A DNA stretch of 64,000 nucleotides from an uncultured Phycicoccus sp. (GTDB lineage Bacteria; Actinomycetota; Actinomycetes; Actinomycetales; Dermatophilaceae): NCBI RefSeq assembly GCF_947495705.1, contig NZ_CANLZR010000005.1:186001-250000 (forward strand), in the 5' to 3' direction. A program made the position numbers and the translations under genes. The notes beneath the pieces were generated by a model, which worked only from the letters and a program-made list of their open reading frames with translations, was not told where the DNA came from and did not search any database. Numbering within the stretch: position 1 is the stretch's first letter; every line of letters begins with the position of its first letter. This document shows positions 52,809 to 61,653 of the stretch, one piece after another.

Positions 52809-54551
52809 ATGTCCACGACCTCGCACGACCCGCGTCCGGCCGACGCGCTCCGCGACGGCGACACCGCGCGTCACGCCGCTCCCTCCACCGCGGTCCGCAA
52901 GGTCGGCGGGTTCGCCGGCTGGGTCGACGACCGCACGGGCGCCGCCAAGCCGGTCGGCTACCTCATGAAGAAGGTCTTCCCCGACCACTGGTCCTTCATG
53001 CTCGGCGAGATCGCGATGTACTCGATGATCATCTGCCTGGTCACCGGGGCCTTCCTCACGTTCTGGTTCGTGCCCAGCGCCGGCCACACCGTCTACGACG
53101 GCTCCTACGTGCCGCTGCGCGGTGTCGGGATGTCCGAGGCCTACGCGTCCTCGCTCAACATCTCCTTCGACATCAAGGGCGGCCTCATCATCCGCCAGAT
53201 CCACCACTGGGCCGCGCTGATGTTCGTCGTCGCGCTCGTCGTCCACATGTTCCGGGTCTTCTTCACCGGCGCCTTCCGCAAGCCGCGCGAGATCAACTGG
53301 GTCATCGGCTCGGTCCTCGCCCTCCTTGCCATCGTCGAGGGCTTCGCGGGCTACTCCCTTCCCGACGACCTGCTGTCGGGCACCGGCATCCGCGCCATGG
53401 CCGGGTTCGTGCAGACCGCTCCGGTCATCGGCACCTACCTCGTGTACGGCATCTTCGGCGGCCCGTTCCCCGGCGAGATGATCATCCCGCGGCTGTACTC
53501 CGCGCACGTGCTGCTGATCCCCGCCATCCTCGTGGGGCTCTTCATCGCCCACGTGGGGCTGGTCGCCCTCCAGAAGCACACCCAGTACCCCGGCCCGGGC
53601 CGCACGAACAACAACGTCGTCGGCTACCCGGTCATGCCGGTGTACGCCGCCAAGGCCGGTGGCTTCTTCTTCATCGTCTTCGGCGTCATCGCCCTCATCT
53701 CGGCGCTCGTGCAGATCAACCCGATCTGGGGCTACGGGCCGTACGACCCGTCGCCGGTCACCGCGGGCTCCCAGCCCGACTGGTACATGGGCTTCGCCGA
53801 CGGCGCGCTGCGCCTGCTGCCCGGCTGGCTCGAGTTCACCGTGTTCGGCTACACGATCTCGGCGAACATCTTCCCGGGCGCCCTGATCCTGCTCCCGCTC
53901 GTCTACATCGTCCTCGGGGTCTATCCGTTCCTCGAGCGCTGGGTCACCGGCGACGACCGCGAGCACCACCTCCTGCAGCGCCCCCGCAACGCGCCGGTGC
54001 GCACCGGGATCGGCATGGCAGGCATCACCGCCTACACGATCCTCATGTTCGCCGGTGGCAACGACATCCTGGCGATCAAGCTGGGCATGTCGATCAACGA
54101 CCTCACGTGGTTCTTCCGCATCGGCTTCTTCGTCCTGCCTCCGCTCGTGTTCTGGGTCACCAAGCGGGTGTGTCTCTCGCTCCAGCGCCGTGACCGCGAG
54201 CAGGTCCTCCATGGGCGCGAGTCCGGCACGATCATCCGCACGCCCGACGGGCGCTTCTTCGAGCGCCACGAGGCCGAGCTGCCCGAGGACCAGTGGATCC
54301 TCGTCCAGCACGAGGCGGTCGCACCGCTCGAGCTGGAGCCGGCCGTCGACGAGCACGGGGTCGCGCGCCCCGCGGCCCGCGGCGACCGCCTCCGCGCCGC
54401 CGTGTCGCGGTTCTACTTCCGCGACGCGGTCAACCCGGTCACCCCGGCCGAGCTGGCGGCTGCGCACCACCACGGCGAGGAGACCGAGGCGATCGAGGGT
54501 GGCGAGCCCGCCGAGCAGCTGGAGTCCCCGGAAGCGGCGTCCCGGCGCTGA
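52809..54551 (+). CDS. qcrB: Cytochrome bc1 complex cytochrome b subunit
   Basis: A 580-residue membrane subunit holding two b hemes and the quinol sites. Visible features: IRQIHHWAALMFVVALVVHM and YSAHVLLIPAILVGLFIAHV carrying the heme-ligand histidines, and PDWYMGFADGALRLLP, the actinobacterial counterpart of the PEWY region. A long hydrophilic C-terminal tail (about residues 480-580) is usual in this phylum. ATG 52809 begins 1 nt after the qcrA stop; the track start lies inside qcrA and is rejected. Confidence 0.95.
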   Translation: MSTTSHDPRPADALRDGDTARHAAPSTAVRKVGGFAGWVDDRTGAAKPVGYLMKKVFPDHWSFMLGEIAMYSMIICLVTGAFLTFWFVPSAGHTVYDGSYVPLRGVGMSEAYASSLNISFDIKGGLIIRQIHHWAALMFVVALVVHMFRVFFTGAFRKPREINWVIGSVLALLAIVEGFAGYSLPDDLLSGTGIRAMAGFVQTAPVIGTYLVYGIFGGPFPGEMIIPRLYSAHVLLIPAILVGLFIAHVGLVALQKHTQYPGPGRTNNNVVGYPVMPVYAAKAGGFFFIVFGVIALISALVQINPIWGYGPYDPSPVTAGSQPDWYMGFADGALRLLPGWLEFTVFGYTISANIFPGALILLPLVYIVLGVYPFLERWVTGDDREHHLLQRPRNAPVRTGIGMAGITAYTILMFAGGNDILAIKLGMSINDLTWFFRIGFFVLPPLVFWVTKRVCLSLQRRDREQVLHGRESGTIIRTPDGRFFERHEAELPEDQWILVQHEAVAPLELEPAVDEHGVARPAARGDRLRAAVSRFYFRDAVNPVTPAELAAAHHHGEETEAIEGGEPAEQLESPEAASRR

Positions 54552-54558
54552 CGCCCGC

Positions 54559-55998
54559 GTGACCTCGGTGAGGCCGAGCCCCGGGCTGCCCCACAGCACG
54601 CCGGAGGAGCAGGGCGTCCCGTCCCCCGCTGTCCGCGCCCTCCTGGCCCGCTGGGAGGGCCGCGGGCTGGAGCCGCACAGCGTGAGCATCGTGCGGCACG
54701 GCCACGTCGTCGCAGAGGGGTCGTGGGCGCCCTACCACCGGGCCGGCCGGCAGCTCGTGTACTCCGTGAGCAAGACGTTCACGGCGTGCGCCGTCGGCCT
54801 CGCCGTCGACGAGGGCCTGCTGCGGCTCCAGGACCGCGTCGTCGACCTCTTCCCCGAGGCCGCACCCCTCGCGGGACCGCGGGCGGCCGCCCTGACCCTC
54901 CACGACCTGCTGGCGATGCGCACCGGGCACCGCGCCGACAGCCTCGTCTGGCGCGAGAGCCGCCCCGCGACGTTCCCCGAGACCTTCCTCGGCACCGAGC
55001 CCGAGGAGGACCCCGGCTGGTTCGTCTACCACAACGGCGCGACGCTCATGGCGGGCCTGGCGGTGCAGCGGCGCAGCGGGCAGCGGCTGCTCGACTACCT
55101 CACGCCCCGCCTGCTCGAGCCCCTCGGGGTGTCCGACGCCGCCTGGAGCGGCGAGGACGGCCTGGACGCCGGCTACTCCGGGCTCCACGTGCCGACCCAC
55201 GCCCTGAGCCACCTCGGGGAGCTCCTCATGCGTGACGGGGTGTGGCACGGGCGGCGCCTCCTGCCGCAGGGGTGGGTGAGCCTGATGACGACCGCGCACA
55301 CCGACACCACCCACCACCCCGAGACCGTCGACTGGCAGCAGGGGTACGGCTACCAGATGTGGCGCTGCCGCCACGATGCCGTGCGCGCGGACGGCGCCTA
55401 CGGGCAGTTCTCGGTCGTCGTCCCCGGGGCCGACCTCGTCGTCGCGCTGACGTCGTGCACCGACCGCACCCAGGAGACGCTCGACGCGATCTGGGAGGAG
55501 CTGCTGCCGGCCCTTTCCGACGCACCCCTCCCCCCGGATCCCGACGCGCACGGCGAGCTCACCCGGCACCTCGCGGGCGCCCGGCTCGGTGCCGAGGGCT
55601 CGCGCGCCCCGGCCCCGGGCGACGGCCCGTGGGCGTTCACCCACGCGCCCACCGAGGACGTGCCCGCCCTGACCGGGGTCCTGGTGCACCGGGCGCCGCA
55701 CGGTCCCGGATGGTCGCTGACCCTGCTCGAGGGCGACGCCGAGCTGGAGGTCCCGTGCTCCGACGGCGCCTGGCCCGACCCGGCCGGGGCGCCCTGGGTC
55801 GCCTCGGGCGGGTGGACCCAGGCGGGCGCCTTCTCGGCACGGGTCGCCGCGGTCGAGACCCCCCACGCCCTGCTCGTGCACTGCGCCGACGGGGTCGCCA
55901 CGGCGCGCTGGAACGGGATCCCCCTGACCGCACCGGTGCTCGGCACCCTGCTCGCGCCGGGCCCGCGGGACGGCGGGGCGGTCACGTGGAGCCGCTGA
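54559..55998 (+). CDS. Serine beta-lactamase-like hydrolase (class C/esterase family)
   Basis: A 479-residue protein. The S-x-x-K nucleophile motif is VYSVSKTF, the Y-x-N motif is VYHNGA, and GAYGQFSVVVP is near the third motif. The C-terminal 130 residues form a beta-rich extra domain. No signal peptide is seen after GTG 54559 (TSVRPSPGLPHSTPEEQG), so it acts in the cytoplasm, as many esterase-type members do; beta-lactam resistance should not be assumed. It lies 7 nt after qcrB and overlaps the zincin gene by 13 nt, so it may be co-transcribed with the bc1 genes. Confidence 0.85.
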   Translation: MTSVRPSPGLPHSTPEEQGVPSPAVRALLARWEGRGLEPHSVSIVRHGHVVAEGSWAPYHRAGRQLVYSVSKTFTACAVGLAVDEGLLRLQDRVVDLFPEAAPLAGPRAAALTLHDLLAMRTGHRADSLVWRESRPATFPETFLGTEPEEDPGWFVYHNGATLMAGLAVQRRSGQRLLDYLTPRLLEPLGVSDAAWSGEDGLDAGYSGLHVPTHALSHLGELLMRDGVWHGRRLLPQGWVSLMTTAHTDTTHHPETVDWQQGYGYQMWRCRHDAVRADGAYGQFSVVVPGADLVVALTSCTDRTQETLDAIWEELLPALSDAPLPPDPDAHGELTRHLAGARLGAEGSRAPAPGDGPWAFTHAPTEDVPALTGVLVHRAPHGPGWSLTLLEGDAELEVPCSDGAWPDPAGAPWVASGGWTQAGAFSARVAAVETPHALLVHCADGVATARWNGIPLTAPVLGTLLAPGPRDGGAVTWSR

Positions 55999-56339
55999 GC
56001 GCCGAGCACTTCGACCGGATCGTCGAGGACGCCCTCGACGAGGTGCCCGAGGAGCTGATGGCGATGCTCGACAACGTCGTCTTCCTCGTCGAGGACGAGC
56101 CGCCGCCGGACGACCCGGACCTGCTCGGGGTCTACGAGGGCATCCCCCTCACCGAGCGCGGCGACGCATGGTCGGCCGGGGCGCTCCCGGACCGCATCCT
56201 GCTCTTCCGGGGGCCGCTGAGCCGGATGTGCGGCGACATCGAGGAGCTGACCGACGAGATCACGGTCACCGTGGTGCACGAGATCGCCCACCACTTCGGG
56301 ATCGACGACGCCGCGCTGCACGACCTCGGCTGGGGCTGA
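55986..56339 (+). CDS. Small zincin-like metallopeptidase (DUF1025 type)
   Basis: A 117-residue protein of the minimal-zincin family, starting PLSAEHFDRIVEDALDEVPEEL and ending with TVVHEIAHHFGIDDAALHDLGW, an HExxHxxGxxD zinc site. The residues between form the acidic active-site cleft with FVEDEPPPD and the ILLFRGPL strand. GTG 55986 overlaps the previous gene by 13 nt. The family is common in actinobacteria; proteolytic activity has not generally been shown. Substrate unknown. Confidence 0.87.
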   Translation: MEPLSAEHFDRIVEDALDEVPEELMAMLDNVVFLVEDEPPPDDPDLLGVYEGIPLTERGDAWSAGALPDRILLFRGPLSRMCGDIEELTDEITVTVVHEIAHHFGIDDAALHDLGWG

Positions 56340-56352
56340 CGGACGAGTCCGC

Positions 56353-56766
56353 TCAGAGGGCGTGCGGGCCCTTCCAGTACTCGAAGGTCCACGTGACGAC
56401 AGCCGGGACGGCGAAGAACACGCCGATGATGACGAGCCACCACCCGACGGCGAGGCCGAGGAAGATGATCGCCGCGGAGCCGGCGAGGAACAGCGGCTGC
56501 CAGCTGTGCGGGCTGAAGAACCCGTACTCGCCCTGGATCTCGTCGATCTCACCGAGCGGGTCGTCGGAGGGGTCCCGGTCGAGCCGGCGCCGGGTCATCC
56601 AGAGGTACCAGGCGATCATGAAGCCCAACAGCGCGGCGAGGATGAGCCCGAGGACCCCCACCCACTCGACCCCGAGCTCGGTGGAGCTGGTCCAGGCCCA
56701 GTAGAGCACCGCGACGGCGCCGGCGAACACCCCGAGGAGGATGCCGATCTTCTCCATGGCGCGCAT
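56353..56766 (-). CDS. ctaF: Cytochrome c oxidase subunit IV
   Basis: A 137-residue membrane protein with four helices (KIGILLGVFAGAVAVLYWAW; WVGVLGLILAALLGFMIAWY; FLAGSAAIIFLGLAVGWWLVIIG) matching the small actinobacterial oxidase subunit IV. ATG 56766 has AAGGA 7 nt upstream and lies 3 nt after the ctaD stop, so it belongs to the operon ctaC-ctaD-ctaF. The convergent zincin gene ends 13 nt away. It corresponds to Rv2199c. Confidence 0.92.
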   Translation of the reverse strand: MRAMEKIGILLGVFAGAVAVLYWAWTSSTELGVEWVGVLGLILAALLGFMIAWYLWMTRRRLDRDPSDDPLGEIDEIQGEYGFFSPHSWQPLFLAGSAAIIFLGLAVGWWLVIIGVFFAVPAVVTWTFEYWKGPHAL

Positions 56767-56769
56767 GCG

Positions 56770-58554
56770 TCAGTCCTTCTTCGTCGGGGTCTCGTCGACG
56801 AACGCGGCGTCGTCGATGTCGGCCGGGCCGAGGGCCGAGACCATCGCGTGCTCCTTGCTGGCGCGGGCCTCGGCGTGCGTCCCGGCGGGCGCTGCATGCG
56901 GGTGGTGCAGGTCGAACGCGGGGCGCTCGGAGCGGATCCGCGGGATGCGGTCGAAGTTGTGCCGCGGCGGCGGGCACGACGTGGCCCACTCCAGCGAGCC
57001 GCCGTACCCCCACGGGTCGTCGGACTCGACGTGCGGCGCGGTCCTCGACGTCTTCCAGAGGTTGTAGAAGAACGGCAGCATCGAGGCGCCGAGCAGGAAC
57101 GCGCCGGCGGTCGAGATCTGGTTGCCGAGGGTGAAGCCGTCCTCGGGCAGGTAGTCGGCGTAGCGCCGCGGCATGCCCTGCGCGCCGAGGATGTGCTGGA
57201 CGAAGAACGTCATGTGGAAGCCGATGAACAGCATCCAGAAGTGGATCTTGCCCAGCCGCTCGTCGAGCATCCGGCCGGTGAACTTGGGCCACCAGAAGTA
57301 GAAGCCGGCGAACATCGCGAACACGACGGTGCCGAAGACGACGTAGTGGAAGTGCGCGACGACGAAGTAGCTGTCGGAGAGCTGGAAGTCCAGGGCCGGG
57401 CTGGCGAGGATGACCCCGGTCAGGCCACCGAAGAGGAAGGTGACGAGGAAGCCCAGCGACCAGATGAGCGGCGTCGCGAACTCGAGCTTGCCGCCCCACA
57501 TCGTGCCGATCCAGTTGAAGAACTTCACGCCTGTGGGCACGGCGATGAGCATCGTCATGATCGCGAAGAACGGCAGCAGCACCTGCCCGGTGGCGTACAT
57601 GTGGTGCGCCCACACCGACACCGAGAGCGCCGCGATGGCGATCGTCGCGTAGACGAGGGTCTTGTAGCCGAAGATCGGCTTGCGCGAGAACACCGGGAGG
57701 ATCTCGGAGATCAGCCCGAAGAAGGGCAGGGCGATGATGTAGACCTCGGGGTGCCCGAAGAACCAGAAGATGTGCTGCCACAGCATCGACCCCCCGCTCT
57801 CGGGAGCGAAGATCTGCGCTCCGAAGCGGCGGTCGGCCCCGAGGGCGAACAGCGCCGCGGCGAGGGCCGGGAAGGCGATGAGCACGAGGATCGAGGTGAC
57901 GAGCACCGTCCACGTGAAGATCGGCATCCGGAACATCGTCATGCCGGGCGCGCGCATCGTGATGATCGTCGTGATGAAGTTGACGGCGCCGAGGATGGTG
58001 CCGAAGCCGGCCAGGGCCAGCCCGAAGACCCACAGGTCGCCGCCGAGCCCCGGGCTGTACGTGCTGTCGGACAGCGGGGCGTAGGCGAACCAGCCGAAGG
58101 CGGCCGCGCCGTTGGGGGTGAGGAAGCCGGCGCCGACGATGAGCCCACCGAAGAGGTAGAGCCAGTAGGCGAACATGTTGAGGCGGGGGAACGCGACGTC
58201 GGGCGAGCCGATCTGGAGCGGCATCAGTGCGTTCGCGAAGCCGGCGAACAGCGGCGTCGCGAAGAGCAGCAGCATGATCGTGCCGTGCATCGTGAAGAGC
58301 TGGTTGTACTGGTCGGGGTTGTCGACGACCTGGAGGCCCGGGACGGCGAGCTCGGCGCGGATCACCAGGGCCATGAGGCCGCCGACGAGGAACCAGACGA
58401 AGGAGGTGATGAAGTAGAGGTTGCCGATGACCTTGTGGTCGGTCGTCGTCATCCACTTGACGGCGATCGAGCCCGGCGAGACGCGACGGGCGCGGGCCTT
58501 GGTCGTGGTCGTCGTCGTCTCACGCAGCATGCGGGCGTCGGAGGCGGTGCTCAT
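56770..58554 (-). CDS. ctaD: Cytochrome c oxidase subunit I
   Basis: A 594-residue catalytic subunit with twelve helices. The CuB/Tyr site is FFGHPEVYI, further heme/Cu ligands are in [11 protein letters not shown] and [11 protein letters not shown], and [15 protein letters not shown] marks the N-terminus. ATG 58554 follows GAGGGAACTGAG; the track start adds upstream sequence in open frame. Unlike in M. tuberculosis, where ctaD is encoded elsewhere, the gene lies here between ctaC and ctaF. Confidence 0.95.
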   Translation of the reverse strand: MSTASDARMLRETTTTTTKARARRVSPGSIAVKWMTTTDHKVIGNLYFITSFVWFLVGGLMALVIRAELAVPGLQVVDNPDQYNQLFTMHGTIMLLLFATPLFAGFANALMPLQIGSPDVAFPRLNMFAYWLYLFGGLIVGAGFLTPNGAAAFGWFAYAPLSDSTYSPGLGGDLWVFGLALAGFGTILGAVNFITTIITMRAPGMTMFRMPIFTWTVLVTSILVLIAFPALAAALFALGADRRFGAQIFAPESGGSMLWQHIFWFFGHPEVYIIALPFFGLISEILPVFSRKPIFGYKTLVYATIAIAALSVSVWAHHMYATGQVLLPFFAIMTMLIAVPTGVKFFNWIGTMWGGKLEFATPLIWSLGFLVTFLFGGLTGVILASPALDFQLSDSYFVVAHFHYVVFGTVVFAMFAGFYFWWPKFTGRMLDERLGKIHFWMLFIGFHMTFFVQHILGAQGMPRRYADYLPEDGFTLGNQISTAGAFLLGASMLPFFYNLWKTSRTAPHVESDDPWGYGGSLEWATSCPPPRHNFDRIPRIRSERPAFDLHHPHAAPAGTHAEARASKEHAMVSALGPADIDDAAFVDETPTKKD

Positions 58555-58555
58555 C

Positions 58556-59449
58556 TCAGTTCCCTCCGCCGGTCGTGACGGTCTGGCCATCCATGAGCTG
58601 GCTCCTGTTGAGGGTGTTGTTCAGCAGCCCCGTCTGGCCCGCCGCGCGCAGCTCGGCCATGTGGGCGTCGTACTCGGCACGGGGGACGACCTTGACGTTG
58701 AAGAGCATCTGCGAGTGGTACGCCCCGCACAGCTCGGCGCACTTGCCCTTGAACTGGCCCTCCTGGGTGGGCACGACCTGGAACCGGTTGACCCGGCCCG
58801 GCATCATGTCCATCTTCTGGAGGAACGCGGGAATCCAGAACGAGTGGATGACGTCGCGCGAGGTGAGGACGAACTCGGTGCGCTCGTTCACCGGCAGGTA
58901 GAGCGTCGGGATGGTCTCCTCGGCGCCGGGCTTGCCGGTGAGGATCGCCTGGGTACCGACCTCGTGCACGTCGTCCTCGAGGTAGTTGAAGTCCCAGCTC
59001 CACTGCTTGCCGACCACGTTGACCGTGACGTCGGGCTCCTTGGAGGTGTCGATGAGGGCGGCCTCGTCGCGGGCGGTGTAGTAGAAGAACACGACGACCA
59101 TGAGCATCGGCACGACCGTGTACAGGATCTCGATCGGGATGTTGTACCGCAGCTGCACCGGCAGCTCGTTGTCGTCCTTGCGGCGGCGGTAGGCGACCAT
59201 GCACCAGACGGTGAGGCCGATGACGAGCAGGCCGACCGCGATGAGGGTGATCCACGCGCCGATCCACAGCGTGGTGACGCGGTCGCCCCCCTCGGTGACG
59301 GCGGGCGGGAGCCACCCGGTGGACGCGTCGCCGCGCAGGTTGCCGGCCGCGCAGCCGCCGAGGACCGTGGTCGTCAGTGCGCCGATGACGGCCCAGGCGC
59401 CGAGACGGCGACCTGGGCGACGGGGCGAGGAGAGGTCGTGCTGGCGCAC
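58556..59449 (-). CDS. ctaC: Cytochrome c oxidase subunit II
   Basis: A 297-residue subunit II. A lipobox TVLGGC follows a hydrophobic N-terminal segment, then two transmembrane helices ([42 protein letters not shown]) and a periplasmic-side cupredoxin domain with the binuclear CuA site [12 protein letters not shown] plus [13 protein letters not shown] 59449 follows AAGGGTGAAG; the track ORF begins farther upstream. It accepts electrons from QcrC. Its stop and the ctaD start are adjacent. Confidence 0.95.
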   Translation of the reverse strand: MRQHDLSSPRRPGRRLGAWAVIGALTTTVLGGCAAGNLRGDASTGWLPPAVTEGGDRVTTLWIGAWITLIAVGLLVIGLTVWCMVAYRRRKDDNELPVQLRYNIPIEILYTVVPMLMVVVFFYYTARDEAALIDTSKEPDVTVNVVGKQWSWDFNYLEDDVHEVGTQAILTGKPGAEETIPTLYLPVNERTEFVLTSRDVIHSFWIPAFLQKMDMMPGRVNRFQVVPTQEGQFKGKCAELCGAYHSQMLFNVKVVPRAEYDAHMAELRAAGQTGLLNNTLNRSQLMDGQTVTTGGGN

Positions 59450-59527
59450 CGCTTCACCCTTCGGGGTCGAGTGGACGAACGGTGCAAACCCTACTGCACC
59501 GTGCTCGGAGACGGCAGTGCGGGGGGC

Positions 59528-59533
59528 TAGTGT
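59528..59533 (+). promoter_or_regulatory. Putative leaderless -10 (TAGTGT) for the desulfurase-like gene
   Basis: TAGTGT is followed by 6 nt and GTG 59540. On the minus strand TAGGGT near 59495 may serve ctaC, which has its own ribosome site. Confidence 0.5.
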
Positions 59534-59539
59534 CGAAGG

Positions 59540-60727
59540 GTGGCGCACACCACGGTTCACCCCCCCTCAGACCCCCGCTCGGAGCCCCCGGCCGGCCCGT
59601 CCGCGGCCGGGGTTCTCGACGCCTCCAGGGGGCCGCTCCATCCGCTGGCCGCCCGGACGCTGGGCGCCGCCGTCGAGGCGGCCTGGGCCGACCCGACCCG
59701 GCTGCACGGCCCCGGCCGCCGGGCCCGGGCCCTCCTCGACACCGCCCGCGAGGTGCTCGCGGAGGCCGTCGGGGTCCGCCCCGACGAGCTCTCGGTGCAC
59801 GCCAGCCCCGAGGACGCCCTCGCGGTGGGCCTCGACGGGCTCCGGCACGCCCGCCGCCGGGTGGGCGGTCGGGTCGTCGCGTCCGCCGTGGAGCGCAGCG
59901 TCGTCCTCCTGCGCTGCGGTGACGACGAGCCCGTGCCGGTGAGCGCGCAGGGCCGGGTCGACCCCGACGCCTACCGGGCCGCGGTGGGCCGGCCCGAGGT
60001 GGCGGCGGCCGTCGTGCAGACGGCCAACGGCGAGGTCGGCACCCGCCAGCCGGTCGCCGAGCTGGCCTCGGCGGCCCGCGACGCGGGGGTGCCGCTGCTC
60101 CTGGACGCCACCGCCTCCCTCGGTCGCGACCCGCTGCCCTCCCACGGCGACGTCGTCGTCGCCGACGCCGCGGCGTTCGGCGGTCCGCCGGTCGGGCTGC
60201 TCGGGGTCCGCGCGGGCACCCGGTGGGGGCTGCCGGGCCCGCGCCGGGAGTCCGAGCAGGGCCGCACGCTCGCCGCCCCGTGGGTCCCGCTCGTCCTCGC
60301 CGCGGCCGAGGCCTGGCGCCAGACGTCGGCCGCCGCGTCCGCGGACGCCGCTGCGGCCGGCGTGCTCGTCGACCGGGTCCGCGCTGCGGCGGCGGGCGTC
60401 CCCGACGTCGAGGTCGTCGGCGACCCCCTCGACCGCCTCCCCCACGTCGTGACGTTCAGCGTGCTGTTCACCGACGGGGAGGTGCTCGTCGACGAGCTCG
60501 CGCGGCGCGGGGTGGCCGTGGCCTCCGGCTCCGCGTGCAGCTCGAGCGCCCTGCGCCCGAGCCACGTGCTCGCGGCCATGGGCGTGCTCACCCACGGCAA
60601 CGTGCGCGTGTCGCTGCCCCTGGAGTCGGTCTCCCCCGGCCGGGCCGACGACGTCGAGAGGCTCTGCGCGGTGCTGCCGGACGTGGTCGCCGACGTCCGG
60701 CGGCGGCTCGGGACGGCCGGGCTGTGA
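59540..60727 (+). CDS. Cysteine-desulfurase-like protein lacking the PLP lysine
   Basis: A 395-residue aminotransferase class V protein, divergent from ctaC. It keeps the desulfurase fold signs: QTANGEVGTRQP, LLLDATASLG and the catalytic Cys loop SGSACSSSALRPSHVLAAMG (C333). Two key positions are lost: the PLP-binding Lys (SAHKxGGPP in homologues) reads DAAAFGGPP with Ala at 212, and the PLP-stacking His (AVEHSAVL) reads AVERSVVL with Arg at 119. It therefore probably cannot run the standard PLP chemistry. Its stop overlaps the tusA-like gene (GTGA), and in some actinobacteria the two are one polypeptide, so the pair likely works together as a sulfur carrier/scaffold. Confidence 0.85.
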   Translation: MAHTTVHPPSDPRSEPPAGPSAAGVLDASRGPLHPLAARTLGAAVEAAWADPTRLHGPGRRARALLDTAREVLAEAVGVRPDELSVHASPEDALAVGLDGLRHARRRVGGRVVASAVERSVVLLRCGDDEPVPVSAQGRVDPDAYRAAVGRPEVAAAVVQTANGEVGTRQPVAELASAARDAGVPLLLDATASLGRDPLPSHGDVVVADAAAFGGPPVGLLGVRAGTRWGLPGPRRESEQGRTLAAPWVPLVLAAAEAWRQTSAAASADAAAAGVLVDRVRAAAAGVPDVEVVGDPLDRLPHVVTFSVLFTDGEVLVDELARRGVAVASGSACSSSALRPSHVLAAMGVLTHGNVRVSLPLESVSPGRADDVERLCAVLPDVVADVRRRLGTAGL

Positions 60728-60981
60728 GCGGGCCTGCCGTCGTGGACGCCCGCGGGACGCGGTGCCCCGTGCCGGTCATCCGGGTGGCACGGGCCAGTCG
60801 CGACCTCCCGGCCGGGACCACGCTCGTCCTCCTCGCCGACGACGAGGCGGCCCGCTCCGACGTCCCTGCGTGGGCCCGGATGCGGGGGCACGCCGTGACG
60901 CTGGAGCCCGAGGGCTCCTGGACCCGCTACTCGGTGCTGCTCGGGGGCGGCGCGGGCACGACGCCTGCCAGGTCCACCTGA
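60724..60981 (+). CDS. TusA-family sulfur carrier protein
   Basis: An 85-residue protein with the TusA signature: DARGTRCPVPVIRVARA (the C-P-x-P motif, sulfur-carrying Cys about residue 14), and a central LPAGTTLVLLADDEAARSDVPAWARMRGH matching the family's helix. GTG 60724 overlaps the upstream stop, so it is coupled to the desulfurase-like gene. The last 55 nt overlap the convergent aat gene. It would transfer persulfide sulfur between a donor and acceptor; the donor is doubtful given the altered upstream enzyme. Confidence 0.86.
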   Translation: MSGPAVVDARGTRCPVPVIRVARASRDLPAGTTLVLLADDEAARSDVPAWARMRGHAVTLEPEGSWTRYSVLLGGGAGTTPARST

Positions 60982-61640
60982 GGCGCCTCGAGCGCCGCCG
61001 CGAGCCGCTCGAGGTACATCGCCCTGGGCCACTCCTGCGCGCCCAGCCGGCGCAGGTGGCCGGTGGCCCACTGCACGTCGATGATGCGCCGCGGGTCGCC
61101 GTCGGCGTGGAAGCGGCGCACGAGCCCGACGAGGGCGACCTTCGAGGCGTCCCGCACCGTGTGGAACATCGACTCCCCGGCGAACAGCCCGCCGATCGAC
61201 ACCCCGTAGAGCCCGCCGACGAGGTCCCCCTCCTGCCGGACCTCCACGCTGTGCGCCCACCCCAGCTCGTGCAGGCGCAGGTAGGCGGCCTCGACCGCCG
61301 GGGTGATCCAGCGGCCTTCCCGGCTGGGGTCGGCGCAGGCCGCCACGACGTCGGGGAAGGCGGTGTCGACGGTCACCTCGAAGCGAGCGAGCACCTTGCG
61401 CAGCGAGGGGCGGACCTTCAGCGCCCCGGCGGGGATGACCCCGCGGGGGTCCGGGGACCACCAGCCGATCGTCCCGTGGCCGTCGGGGCCGAGACCCATC
61501 GGGAACAGCCCGAGCCGGTAGGCCTCGAGCAGGGTGCCGGGCTCGAGGTCGGCACCGGCCGCGACGAGGTCGTCGCCCTCCATGGCGCGCGCGGCATCGA
61601 GCTGCCACGGCGTCGGCGGTGGCGGGACGGGCGGGAACAC
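60927..61640 (-). CDS. aat: Leucyl/phenylalanyl-tRNA-protein transferase
   Basis: A 237-residue enzyme that attaches Leu or Phe from tRNA to N-terminal Lys/Arg of proteins, marking them for ClpS/ClpAP degradation (N-end rule). Family motifs: AYRLGLFPMG, WWSPDPRGVIP, GRWITPAVEAAYLRLHELGWAHSVEV, LVGGLYGVSIGGLFAGESMFH and IDVQWATGHL. All are intact. It lies 13 nt after the pfkB stop on the same strand, so it is probably co-transcribed with the kinase gene. Confidence 0.94.
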   Translation of the reverse strand: MFPPVPPPPTPWQLDAARAMEGDDLVAAGADLEPGTLLEAYRLGLFPMGLGPDGHGTIGWWSPDPRGVIPAGALKVRPSLRKVLARFEVTVDTAFPDVVAACADPSREGRWITPAVEAAYLRLHELGWAHSVEVRQEGDLVGGLYGVSIGGLFAGESMFHTVRDASKVALVGLVRRFHADGDPRRIIDVQWATGHLRRLGAQEWPRAMYLERLAAALEAPQVDLAGVVPAPPPSSTE

Positions 61641-61653
61641 GGCTCCGGACGGC

